Shown here: positions 7,968-16,265 of the stretch, piece by piece
Layout of the letters: the number at the start of each line of letters is the position of its first letter
How positions within the stretch are numbered: position 1 is the stretch's first letter
NCBI GenBank assembly: GCA_020440705.1
Contig: JAGRNP010000016.1
Span: 1-51,195, forward strand
Direction of reading: 5' to 3'
Source: a bacterium
GTDB taxonomy: Bacteria; Krumholzibacteriota; Krumholzibacteriia; LZORAL124-64-63
Length of the DNA stretch: 51,195 nucleotides
The notes under the pieces: model-generated
What the model saw: only the letters and a program-made list of their open reading frames with translations
Told to the model about the DNA's origin: nothing
Databases searched by the model: none
Program-made: the position numbers and the translations under genes

Positions 7968-10724
7968 ATGAAGAACGGTAATTTCAATTCGAAACGGGCC
8001 TCCGGCCGGTCGCTGCTCGTCGGCGCCGCGCTGCTGGCCCTCGTGGTCCCGCTCGCGGGATTCGCCCAGGACGCGTGCGAGATCCCCTTGTTCGTGAAGC
8101 AGAACCTGGTCGGCGCGAACGTCATGATCATGGCCGACAACTCCGGCTCCATGAACGAGGCGACGTATCACCTCGACTACGATTCGCACACCACGTACTC
8201 GGGGAACTTCAACACGACGTCGACCTACTTCGTCTCGAAGAACAGGGTTCTCGAGCCGAACGACTTCAACTGGTCGTTCCCGTCGTCGCCCTCGGCTTCC
8301 CTGGTCTGCTCCGACAACGGCGAGGACGGCCGCTACAGCGGCAACTACCTCAACTGGATCTACTTCCACGCCACGCCCGAACAGCGGGCCGCCATCCCGC
8401 AGGTGACGCGGATCCAGGTGCTGAAGGAGGTCCTGTCCGAGATCATCCAGCGCTCGGCGCGGCTCGACTTCGGCCTCACGGTCTTCAACAACAACAACGG
8501 CGGCAACATCATCGGCAAGTGCGGGGTCAACCACACCTCGCTGCTGGCCCAGATCGCCGGCATCACGGCGAACACCTGGACGCCCCTGGGCGAGGCCGCC
8601 GAGACGGTGCTGGACTACTTCGCCTACGACGGCCCGGACGCGGCCATCCAGGTGCCGTGCCAGTACAACTTCCAGATCATCGTGACCGACGGCGAGCCCA
8701 CCATGGACCTCGACGTCAGCGGCTACCTGCAGGACGCCGACGGCGACGGCCGGGACCCGGGCAACTGCGAGAGCATCGGCTCGGACCTGTCGAACAACTA
8801 CGACTGCAGCGACCACCTCGACGACGTCGTCTGGTGGATGCAGCACCGGGACCTGCGTCCGGACATGGACGGGGACCAGAACGTCGTGACCTACGTCGTG
8901 GGCTTCCACGAGAACATCCAGCTCCTGCAGGACACGGCCGACAACGGTGACGGCCTGTTCTTCTACGCGGAGAACGCCGTGCAGCTCGCGCGCAGCATCG
9001 AGTACGCGGTGCAGGACATCCTGCGGCGCATCTCGGCCGGTTCGGCCGTGGCCGTGGTCTCGACCGAGCGCGGCACCGACGACCGTCTGTATCGCGGCAA
9101 GTTCATGCCCATCGACTGGGACGGCTATCTCGAGAGCTACGCCCTGCCCTACAGCGACGGCGACGCCGCCGTCTGGGAAGCCGGGCAGATCCTGGCCGAC
9201 CGCAACACCCCGCGCCGGATCTTCACCGGCCTGGGCGACACCGAGTACCCGTTCGACGCCGGCAGCGCCGACAACCTGAAGGCCGCCATGAACATCGCCA
9301 CGGTCGAGATGGCCGAGATGGTGATCGACTGGGGCCGCGGCGAGAACGTCGCGGGCCTGCGCGACCGGCGCGGCTGGGTCCTGGGCGACATCGTGCATTC
9401 GACCCCGGTGGTCGTCGGCGCGCCCAGCGACTTCGTCGTCTCCGAGAGCTACCAGGAATTCCAGGCCGCCCACGCGGGCCGGGACAAGATCGTGTACGTG
9501 GGATCGAACGGCGGCATGCTGCACGCCTTCGACGCCGTCAGCGGCGACGAGCGCTGGGCGTTCGTGCCCGAGTTCGCCCTGCCCGCCTTCGAGGTCATGG
9601 CCGACTCGTCCTATTGCCACAAGTACTCCTGCGACCAGACCGTCTCGGTGAAGGACTTGCTGATCAACGGCGCCTGGCGCACCGTCCTGATCGGCGGCGG
9701 GCGCGAGGGCGGTTCGAGCCTGTTCGCCCTCGACGTGACCGCGCCCGACTCGCCGAGCCTCATGTGGCAGGTGAACCTGCCCAACGACAAGACCTTCCAC
9801 TCCGAGGTCGAGATGGTGGTCATCGGCGGCTCGCCGGTGGCGCTGGTCGGCAGCGGCCTGGACGTGGATACGGGCGAGGCCCTGCTCTACGCGTACGACG
9901 TGCGCGACGGCGCCTTCCTCGGCGAGCGCGTCCTGAGCACCACCACGAAGTCGCGCAACAAGGCCACGCGCCCGGCGCCGGTCGACCTGAACCTCGACGG
10001 CAACGTCGACGTGATCTACATCGCCGACCACCTCGGCAGCCTGTGGCGCTTCGACACCGCGAACAGTCCGGACCCGTCCGGGTGGCACAAGACCGAGCTC
10101 TACGCCGGCGACGACCAGATCACGGCCGACCCGGTGGTCGCCTTCGGCCCCAACGGCAACGTCTTCGTCTACTTCGGGACCGGCGCCTACATGGAGGACA
10201 CCGACATGGTGACCGTCGAGCAGCAGTACTTCGTCTGCGTGTTCGACGACAACTCGGGCCAGACCTACGACAAGGGGGATCTCCGCAACCAGACCAGCAC
10301 GATCAGCGACGTGACGTCGGACAACGGCTGGTACGTGGCGCTGTGGAACCAGGAAGGCGAGCGGGTGACCGAGCAGGCGGTGGTGGTGGCCGAGAACGTG
10401 ATCTTCACGTCGTTCGCGCCGACCCTCGACGCGTGCGTGGCCGGCGGTTCGTCGTACCTGTACCAGATGCGCTACGACGACGGCGGCGTGCCCGACTACG
10501 AGGACATGGAGGATCCGGAGGACCGCTCGGTGGATCTCGGCGAGGGCATCGCCTCGTACCCGGTGGTCGACCTGACGGAAGGCACCGTCGTGGTGCAGTC
10601 CAGCGACGCGAGCATCAAGGTCCAGCCGATCGCCTCGCTCTACCAGCGCCTGCAGGTGCGTTCGTGGCAGGAGAGCTACGACCACGTCGCCCCGGTGACG
10701 CCCGCCGACGGGCAGGTGCAGTGA
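7968..10724 (+). CDS. PilY1-like type IV pilus tip adhesin (paralogue 1)
   Basis: 918 residues. A signal peptide (KRASGRSLLVGAALLALVV...) is followed by a von Willebrand A fold with MIDAS DNSGS (57-61) and later strands QIIVTDGEPT and VVTYVVGFH. The C-terminal half is the PilY1 beta-propeller: VYVGSNGGMLHAFDA, LGDIVHSTPVVVG and the calcium loop DLNLDGNVDV before LWRFD. A second acidic loop (DADGDGRD) lies inside the A domain. In Pseudomonas and Neisseria, PilY1/PilC proteins sit at the pilus tip, bind calcium and control extension, adhesion and surface sensing. ATG 7968 with GGCAGGAG upstream is clear; the frame being open from 7536 is a shadow of pilX. It shares long near-identical blocks with the paralogue at 11322-14054. 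Confidence 0.92.
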   Translation: MKNGNFNSKRASGRSLLVGAALLALVVPLAGFAQDACEIPLFVKQNLVGANVMIMADNSGSMNEATYHLDYDSHTTYSGNFNTTSTYFVSKNRVLEPNDFNWSFPSSPSASLVCSDNGEDGRYSGNYLNWIYFHATPEQRAAIPQVTRIQVLKEVLSEIIQRSARLDFGLTVFNNNNGGNIIGKCGVNHTSLLAQIAGITANTWTPLGEAAETVLDYFAYDGPDAAIQVPCQYNFQIIVTDGEPTMDLDVSGYLQDADGDGRDPGNCESIGSDLSNNYDCSDHLDDVVWWMQHRDLRPDMDGDQNVVTYVVGFHENIQLLQDTADNGDGLFFYAENAVQLARSIEYAVQDILRRISAGSAVAVVSTERGTDDRLYRGKFMPIDWDGYLESYALPYSDGDAAVWEAGQILADRNTPRRIFTGLGDTEYPFDAGSADNLKAAMNIATVEMAEMVIDWGRGENVAGLRDRRGWVLGDIVHSTPVVVGAPSDFVVSESYQEFQAAHAGRDKIVYVGSNGGMLHAFDAVSGDERWAFVPEFALPAFEVMADSSYCHKYSCDQTVSVKDLLINGAWRTVLIGGGREGGSSLFALDVTAPDSPSLMWQVNLPNDKTFHSEVEMVVIGGSPVALVGSGLDVDTGEALLYAYDVRDGAFLGERVLSTTTKSRNKATRPAPVDLNLDGNVDVIYIADHLGSLWRFDTANSPDPSGWHKTELYAGDDQITADPVVAFGPNGNVFVYFGTGAYMEDTDMVTVEQQYFVCVFDDNSGQTYDKGDLRNQTSTISDVTSDNGWYVALWNQEGERVTEQAVVVAENVIFTSFAPTLDACVAGGSSYLYQMRYDDGGVPDYEDMEDPEDRSVDLGEGIASYPVVDLTEGTVVVQSSDASIKVQPIASLYQRLQVRSWQESYDHVAPVTPADGQVQ

Positions 10725-10774
10725 TGTCCTGGAACGTGACGAAGAACATGAGAATCCCTACAGGAGGACGAACC

Positions 10775-11233
10775 ATGAAGCGATTCGTCGGCGCCGGATT
10801 GGCGCTGGTCCTGGCCATCGGCGTGCTGGGTGCCCCCCACGCCGAGGCCGGGTTGTTCAGCAAGAAGAAGCCCAAGCGGACCGAGAAGCCCGAATGGATG
10901 AAGGAGCCCCGGCGTTTCGAAGACACGCCCCGGATGAGCTTCGTCTCCGGCGTCCTGCAGCAGGACGGCTGGACCGGGTGGAAGGTCGGCGAACTGACGC
11001 TGCAGTTCGCCGAGAACTGCCGGTTCAACGAAGGCGCCAACCAGATCCGCGAGCTCGATCCGGGCAAGGAGGTCCTGGTCATGGGGCCGCGGATCGGTTC
11101 GACGATCGTCGCCTGGTCGGTCCGGGTCAAGACGCCCGAGTACCTGGTCGCCAGGAACACGAATCCGGAGGTCCGGCTCAAGCCGAGCGACGCCAATCCG
11201 GATTGCGGCGAGATCATCAGCTCGCCCCGCTAG
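10775..11233 (+). CDS. small exported protein of the pilus operon, unknown function
   Basis: 152 residues with a good signal peptide (MKRFVGAGLALVLAIGVLGA, cleavage near AEA). A basic stretch (LFSKKKPKRTEKP) follows, then a small beta-rich domain (VSGVLQQDGWTGWKVGELTLQF...) that looks like an OB-type or SH3-like barrel. I do not recognise the family. ATG 10775 is chosen because CAGGAGGA at 10761-10768 lies just upstream; in-frame ATGs at 10724 (overlapping the PilY1 stop as TGATG) and 10748 would spoil the signal peptide. Its position between two PilY1-like genes suggests a periplasmic partner of the pilus tip complex. Confidence 0.75.
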   Translation: MKRFVGAGLALVLAIGVLGAPHAEAGLFSKKKPKRTEKPEWMKEPRRFEDTPRMSFVSGVLQQDGWTGWKVGELTLQFAENCRFNEGANQIRELDPGKEVLVMGPRIGSTIVAWSVRVKTPEYLVARNTNPEVRLKPSDANPDCGEIISSPR

Positions 11234-11253
11234 AGCAGCCCATATCGCATGGA

Positions 11254-11282
11254 CCGGCCCGCCCCGGGGGGCGGCGGGCCGG
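11254..11282. terminator. GC-rich hairpin after the first pilus operon
   Basis: CCGGCCCGCC (11254-11263) pairs perfectly with GGCGGGCCGG (11273-11282) across a 9-nt loop. There is no T run, so it may only attenuate or stabilise the transcript that continues into the second PilY1-like gene. Confidence 0.45.
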
Positions 11283-11321
11283 TATCCTCAAAATCAAGGA
11301 TGACACGATGGTCAAGAGGGG

Positions 11322-14054
11322 ATGCCGCCGTGCTTTGCACCCGGCAAAAAGGGGACTTTTCCTATCGTTTTAGTGGTTGGAGCGCTGTTCGCCCTGACGG
11401 CAACGACCGCCTCGGCCGGGCAGTGCGAGATTCCGCTGTTCATCAAGCAGGGGATGGCCAGCGCGAACGTGATGATCCTGGCCGACAATTCGCTGTCGAT
11501 GGACGAGATCATGTACGACGACCGCTACGATCCGGACGTGGTCTATGCCGGCAATTTCAGCACCGATGCGACCTACTACGTCCGCAGCAGCGGGCGTTAC
11601 ACGCCCTCGAGCTTCAACCGCCGCTGGCCGACGACGCCGTCGGCGAACCTCGTCGCCAGCAACTACGTCGGCAACTACATGAACTTCATCTTCTTCGCCC
11701 TCGACGACGTGCAGCGCCTGACGATCCCGACCTCGACCCGCATCGAGGTCCTGCGCGAGGTGCTGACCGACCTGGTCGACCGTTCCGAGCAGCTGAAGTT
11801 CGGCATGACCGAGTTCGACGGCGACCAGGGCGGCAAGATCATCGCCGAGTGCGGCGCGGATCATGCCTATGTGCGCAGCGAGATCGCCAACATCACGAGC
11901 CGTTCCTACACGCCCCTGGGCGAGGCCATGGAGACGATCCTCGACTACTTCGCCGACAGCGGGTCGAACGCGCCGATCCAGGACACCTGCCAGTACAACT
12001 TCGTGATCGTCGTGACCGACGGCCTGCCCACCCGGGACATCGACGTCAGCTCCTATCTCGTCGACGCCGACGGGGACGGCAACGATCCCGGCAGCTGCAG
12101 CAGCCTCGGCGCGCCCTACGGCAACAGCTTCGACTGCAGCGACCACTTCGACGATGTGGCCTACTACATGGCCCACAACGACCTGCGGCCGGACATGGAC
12201 GGCATGCAGAACGTGTCGACCTACGTGGTCGGCTTCAACGTCAACGCGCCGATCCTGCACGACGCCGCGGTCAACGGCCAGGGCCTGTACTTCCACGCCA
12301 ACAGCGCCGCGGCCCTGCTCGGCAGCATCGAGTACGCCATCCAGGACGTCCTGCGCCGCATCTCGGCCGGTTCGGCCGTGGCCGTCGTCTCGACCGAGCG
12401 CGGCACCGACGACCGCCTGTACCGCGGCAAGTTCATGCCGCTGGACTGGCACGGCTTCCTCGAGAGCTACGCCCTGCCGTACGTCGACGGCGATCGTCCC
12501 GTCTGGGAGGCCGGCGACCTGCTGACGAACCGGCGGACGCCGCGCGAGATCTTCACCGCGCTCGGCGACCGGCACTACGACTTCGACACCGGCTCGGCGC
12601 CCGACCTCAAGGCGGCCATGAACGTGTTCACGGACGACGAGGCCGGGCGCATCATCGAGTGGGCCCGCGGCAACGACGTCGCCGGCAAGCGGGACCGCCA
12701 GGGCTGGCTGCTCGGCGACATCATCCACTCGACGCCGGTGGTCGTCGGCCCGCCCAGCGGTTTCCAGCCGACCGAGGCCTACCAGAACTTCCGCACCGCC
12801 AACGAGAACCGGCGCAAGCTGGTCTACGTGGGCGCCAACGACGGCATGCTGCACGCCTTCGACGCCGAGAGCGGCGACGAGGCGTGGGCGTTCGTGCCGG
12901 AGTTCGCCCTGCCGACCTTCGAGGTCATGGCCGACTCGGGCTACTGCCACCGCTACTCCTGCGACCAGACGGTTTCGGTGCAGGACATCAAGGTCAACGG
13001 CACCTGGCGGACGATCCTCGCCTCCGGCGGCCGCGAGGGCAGCGCCGCCATCTACGCCATGGACATCACGGCGCCCGACGCGCCGGAGGTGAAGTGGCAG
13101 GTCAACCTGCCTAACGGCATGACCTTCCACTCGGAGATCGAGATGGTCTCCATCGGCGGCACGGCCGTGGCCCTGGTGGGCAGCGGCCTGGACGAGACGG
13201 CCGGCGAGTCCTGGCTCTACGCCTACGAGGTGTCCGACGGGACCCTGCTCGGGAGCGTGCTGCTGAGCCGTGATCCCGGCGGGCGGAATCGGACCGGACG
13301 CCCCGCCGTCGTCGACCTGAACCTCGACGGCGAGACGGACCTGATCTACGTCGCCGACATGCTCGGCAACGTGTACCGCTTCGACACCGGCGGTTCGGCC
13401 TACCCGGCGGACTGGCGGGCCAGCGACCTGTACCGGGGCACCCAGGAGATCACGGCCGACCCGACCGTGGCCTTCGGCGAGAACGGCGCGGTGTACGTGT
13501 ACTTCGGCACCGGCGCCTACGTCTCGGACCCGGACATGCTGAACACGGATCAGCAGAGCTTCGTCTGCGTCTTCGACCGCCATTCGGGCGAGACCCTGAC
13601 GCGGGGCGACCTGACGAACCAGACGAACAGCATCCAGGACATCGGCAACGACCGCGGCTGGTACGTGAACCTGTGGAACGGGACCGGCGAGCGGGTCACC
13701 GAGCAGGCGGTGGTCGTGGCCGAGACGGTGATCTTCACCTCGTTCGCGCCGAGCAGCGAGACCTGCGCCGCCGGCGGCGAATCGTGGCTCTACCAGATGC
13801 GGTACGACAGCGGCGGCATTCCCGACAACGAGGACATGGAGAATCCCGACGACCGGTCGGTCAGCGTCGGCGAGGGCATCGCCTCGTACCCGGTGGTGGA
13901 CCTGACCGGCGGCGAGGTCGTCGTCCAGTCGAGCGATGCGAGCATTTCCGTGGTGCCCATCGCCTCGGGCTACCAGCGGATGGCCGTCCGCTCGTGGCAG
14001 GAGCGCTTCGACGTCGTGGTGCCCCCGCCGGCCGACGGCACCCAGACCCCCTAG
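11322..14054 (+). CDS. PilY1-like type IV pilus tip adhesin (paralogue 2)
   Basis: 910 residues from ATG 11322. It is co-linear with paralogue 1: signal peptide (FPIVLVVGALFALTATTASA), vWA domain with MIDAS DNSLS (55-59), VIVVTDGLPT, propeller with VYVGANDGMLHAFDA, LGDIIHSTPVVVG and calcium loop DLNLDGETDL. Conserved blocks such as SAGSAVAVVSTERGTDDRLY and the C-terminal SYPVVDLT...VVQSSDASI are nearly identical between the two. The start is odd: the best ribosome site (AAGGA 11296-11300) serves ATG 11308 in another frame, which ends after 21 codons. A -1 shift in the A5G4 run at 11346-11354 would join that start to this frame. The stop TAG lies in the CTAG flank of the element at 14051-14217. 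Confidence 0.9.
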   Translation: MPPCFAPGKKGTFPIVLVVGALFALTATTASAGQCEIPLFIKQGMASANVMILADNSLSMDEIMYDDRYDPDVVYAGNFSTDATYYVRSSGRYTPSSFNRRWPTTPSANLVASNYVGNYMNFIFFALDDVQRLTIPTSTRIEVLREVLTDLVDRSEQLKFGMTEFDGDQGGKIIAECGADHAYVRSEIANITSRSYTPLGEAMETILDYFADSGSNAPIQDTCQYNFVIVVTDGLPTRDIDVSSYLVDADGDGNDPGSCSSLGAPYGNSFDCSDHFDDVAYYMAHNDLRPDMDGMQNVSTYVVGFNVNAPILHDAAVNGQGLYFHANSAAALLGSIEYAIQDVLRRISAGSAVAVVSTERGTDDRLYRGKFMPLDWHGFLESYALPYVDGDRPVWEAGDLLTNRRTPREIFTALGDRHYDFDTGSAPDLKAAMNVFTDDEAGRIIEWARGNDVAGKRDRQGWLLGDIIHSTPVVVGPPSGFQPTEAYQNFRTANENRRKLVYVGANDGMLHAFDAESGDEAWAFVPEFALPTFEVMADSGYCHRYSCDQTVSVQDIKVNGTWRTILASGGREGSAAIYAMDITAPDAPEVKWQVNLPNGMTFHSEIEMVSIGGTAVALVGSGLDETAGESWLYAYEVSDGTLLGSVLLSRDPGGRNRTGRPAVVDLNLDGETDLIYVADMLGNVYRFDTGGSAYPADWRASDLYRGTQEITADPTVAFGENGAVYVYFGTGAYVSDPDMLNTDQQSFVCVFDRHSGETLTRGDLTNQTNSIQDIGNDRGWYVNLWNGTGERVTEQAVVVAETVIFTSFAPSSETCAAGGESWLYQMRYDSGGIPDNEDMENPDDRSVSVGEGIASYPVVDLTGGEVVVQSSDASISVVPIASGYQRMAVRSWQERFDVVVPPPADGTQTP

Positions 14055-14217
14055 CGGGCTGTTGAAAAACTCATTCGGGTACCCGGTGCGCCTGGCCGGG
14101 CCGAGATCAAGGCGCGATTCCGCCGCCGTAGCCGTAGCTACGGCAAGGGATCGCAACGCGGAGATCGGCTTGGCCAGGCGTACCGCGTGCCGGGAGGAGT
14201 TTTCAACAGCCTGCTAG
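14051..14217. mobile_element. MITE-like inverted-repeat element with CTAG target duplication
   Basis: A 159-bp sequence (14055-14213) is bounded on both sides by CTAG (14051-14054, 14214-14217). Its ends are inverted repeats: CGGGCTGTTGAAAAACTC on the left and the complement of CAGGCTGTTGAAAACTC on the right. The two halves remain alignable as an imperfect inverted repeat almost to the centre, where GCCGTAGCTACGGC (14131-14144) is a perfect palindrome. It codes for nothing. A 4-bp YTAR duplication such as CTAG is known for IS5-group transposases, so mobilisation by such an enzyme is plausible; no transposase is in the window. As one long hairpin it may also end transcription from both flanking convergent genes. 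Confidence 0.75.
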
Positions 14218-16262
14218 GGCGGACCGGCGTCGCCGGAGCCGGTCGCCAGCAGGCGCGCCAGCTCCTCGACCCGGTCGCGCTCGTCGGCGGACAACCCCCG
14301 CAGCCCGCGCGCCCGATCCAGGGCGTCGCGGGCTGCGTCGTTCCGTCCCTGGCGGTACTCCAGCAGGGCCAGGTTGAACCACCCGTTCACGTACAGCGGA
14401 TAGTCGCGCACGAGCCCGGTGAGCAGCTCGCGGGCGCGGTCGGGCTCGCCCGTCTCGGCGCACAGGGAGGCCAGGTTCGAACGGATGCGCTGGTTGCCCG
14501 GGGCGAGCGCGTACGCCCGCTCCATGGCGCGTCTGGCCTCGTCGAGGCGCCCTTCGCGCTGCAGCACGAGGCCGCCCCGGAACCAGGGGTAGCTCCACTC
14601 GCGGTCGAGGGCCGCGGCGCGCTCGTAGGCCGCCACCGCCTCGCGGGCCGCGCCCATTTCCTCGCGATTGCGGCCGATGCGGTAGGGGATGAGCCGGTTG
14701 GCGGGCGCGCGGCGGGCCGCCTCCTCGAGCAGCCGGATGGCCCGCTCCCGCTCGCCCAGATCCTCCAGATAGAGCGCCAGGTGGTAGGGCGTGTCGGCCA
14801 GGCCGGGCCGGACCTCCTCGGCCCGGTTGCCCGCGGCCATGGTGGCCGCCAGGTCGCCGCGCTTGCTCGCGCGCGAGGCCTCGTGCAGATGCACCTGCCA
14901 CAGCACCTCGCGCTCGTCGAGGGCGCCCCAGCGGGGCCACAGGGCGAGCACCAGCAGCAGCCCCACGGGCAGCCAACGGCGCCGGGCAGCCGGCTGCGTG
15001 GCGACGGCCCACAGCCAGGCCGCCGCCGACAGGGCCAGCAGGGGCGCGATGGGCTGCCGGTAGCGGGCCGTGGGGAAGAAGGGCAGCAGGCTGAGGAAGT
15101 AGCCGCCCACGAAGACGATCACCACCCACCGCGCGCGGCGCGGGAGCAGCGCCAGTCCGGCCAGGCCCAGGGCGCTGAGCACCACGTAGGGCACCGGCAG
15201 CAGGCGCAGGGCCGTGAACCGGGTGCGGTAGTAGTCGTAGCTGACGATCTGCGGCAGCTCGTAGCCGTTCCAGAAGCGGTAGATCTTGCGGGCGTAGTGG
15301 GCGGGCATGCGGCCGAGGTTCGCGCGGAACTCGTCCCAGGCCCTGCGGGTGAGGATGCGCGAAACCTCCGAGCCCTTCAGGTCGCGGCCCAGTTCGCGTT
15401 CGAGGGTGGGCTCCATGCTGGGGTCGAACTCGGCCTGGGCCTCGTCCATGACCGGGGCGAAGAGTCCGCCGTAGTCGGCCTGCTGTCCGATGAGCAGGTT
15501 GACACCGCCGTTGCTGGTCAGCAGCACGAAGTCGTCGGCCACGACGAGATTGCGCAGGGTGACGGGCGCGAGCACGAGCAGCCCGCCGGCCAGGGCCAGG
15601 GCACCCAGGCGCAGCACGCGGCGGCGCGGCAGGGGGGCGGGCGTCGCCTCCCGCAGCAGCACCGGCAGCGCCGGCAGCAGCAGCAGCACGTTGCCCCGGG
15701 CCAGGCCCGTCAGGCCCACCGTGACGCCGAGCACGAACCATGTCCGGTCGCCGGGCGCCCGCACGGCCCGCACCGCCTGGCGGGCGGCCAGCAGGAACAG
15801 GGAGGTGACGAGGGTGGCCATGAGCAGGTTGCCGGCGTAGAACACCGGCGCGCCGTAGAAGGCGAAGAGGGCGGCGGCGAGCAGGGCGACGGCGCGGTGG
15901 GGGGCGGCCGCGTCGTCGTCGCCGGTGTCCGGCGCGAGGGCCTCGCGGGCGAAGCGGTGCAGCCACCACACATTGGCCAGGGAGAGGGCGAGCTGCAGCA
16001 GCAGCGGCGCCTGGCTGCCCACGCCGAAGATCACGTACACCACGGCCAGCAGATGGGGGTACAGGGGGCCCATCCAGTAGGTCTCGTGCCAGCCCCAGTC
16101 GCCGGCCACGAGGCGGGCGGCCCACTCGTGGTAGGTCTGGCTGTCGAGCAGGGGCACGGCGGCCAGGTCGGTGCCCTTCAGCTCGAACCAGAACCACGCG
16201 CGCAGGGCGGCGGCCGCCACCAGCAGGGCGATCAGCAGCCGGCGTTCGCGGTCCACGGTCAC
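14214..16262 (-). CDS. GT-C-like polytopic membrane protein with C-terminal TPR repeats
   Basis: 682 residues. The first ~440 are hydrophobic with about ten membrane segments. The first extracytoplasmic loop carries PLLDSQTYHEW, a position where GT-C (PMT/ArnT-like) glycosyltransferases keep a catalytic Asp. The last ~220 residues are tetratricopeptide repeats (HLALYLEDLGERERAIRLLE, YRIGRNREEMGAAREAVAAY, FNLALLEYRQGRNDAARDAL). Such proteins transfer sugars from lipid carriers or organise assemblies at the membrane; no substrate can be named. The start is GTG 16262, with 3 nt separating it from the stop of the upstream lipoprotein gene, so the two are co-transcribed. The stop TAG is supplied by the right CTAG flank of the inverted-repeat element. 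Confidence 0.8.
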   Translation of the reverse strand: MTVDRERRLLIALLVAAAALRAWFWFELKGTDLAAVPLLDSQTYHEWAARLVAGDWGWHETYWMGPLYPHLLAVVYVIFGVGSQAPLLLQLALSLANVWWLHRFAREALAPDTGDDDAAAPHRAVALLAAALFAFYGAPVFYAGNLLMATLVTSLFLLAARQAVRAVRAPGDRTWFVLGVTVGLTGLARGNVLLLLPALPVLLREATPAPLPRRRVLRLGALALAGGLLVLAPVTLRNLVVADDFVLLTSNGGVNLLIGQQADYGGLFAPVMDEAQAEFDPSMEPTLERELGRDLKGSEVSRILTRRAWDEFRANLGRMPAHYARKIYRFWNGYELPQIVSYDYYRTRFTALRLLPVPYVVLSALGLAGLALLPRRARWVVIVFVGGYFLSLLPFFPTARYRQPIAPLLALSAAAWLWAVATQPAARRRWLPVGLLLVLALWPRWGALDEREVLWQVHLHEASRASKRGDLAATMAAGNRAEEVRPGLADTPYHLALYLEDLGERERAIRLLEEAARRAPANRLIPYRIGRNREEMGAAREAVAAYERAAALDREWSYPWFRGGLVLQREGRLDEARRAMERAYALAPGNQRIRSNLASLCAETGEPDRARELLTGLVRDYPLYVNGWFNLALLEYRQGRNDAARDALDRARGLRGLSADERDRVEELARLLATGSGDAGPP

Positions 16263-16265
16263 GGC

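Noticed and set aside
11370-14156. 928-codon minus-strand frame opposite the second PilY1-like gene
   Set aside because: The plus-strand frame has a full domain set; the opposite frame is only a consequence of codons ending in G or C.
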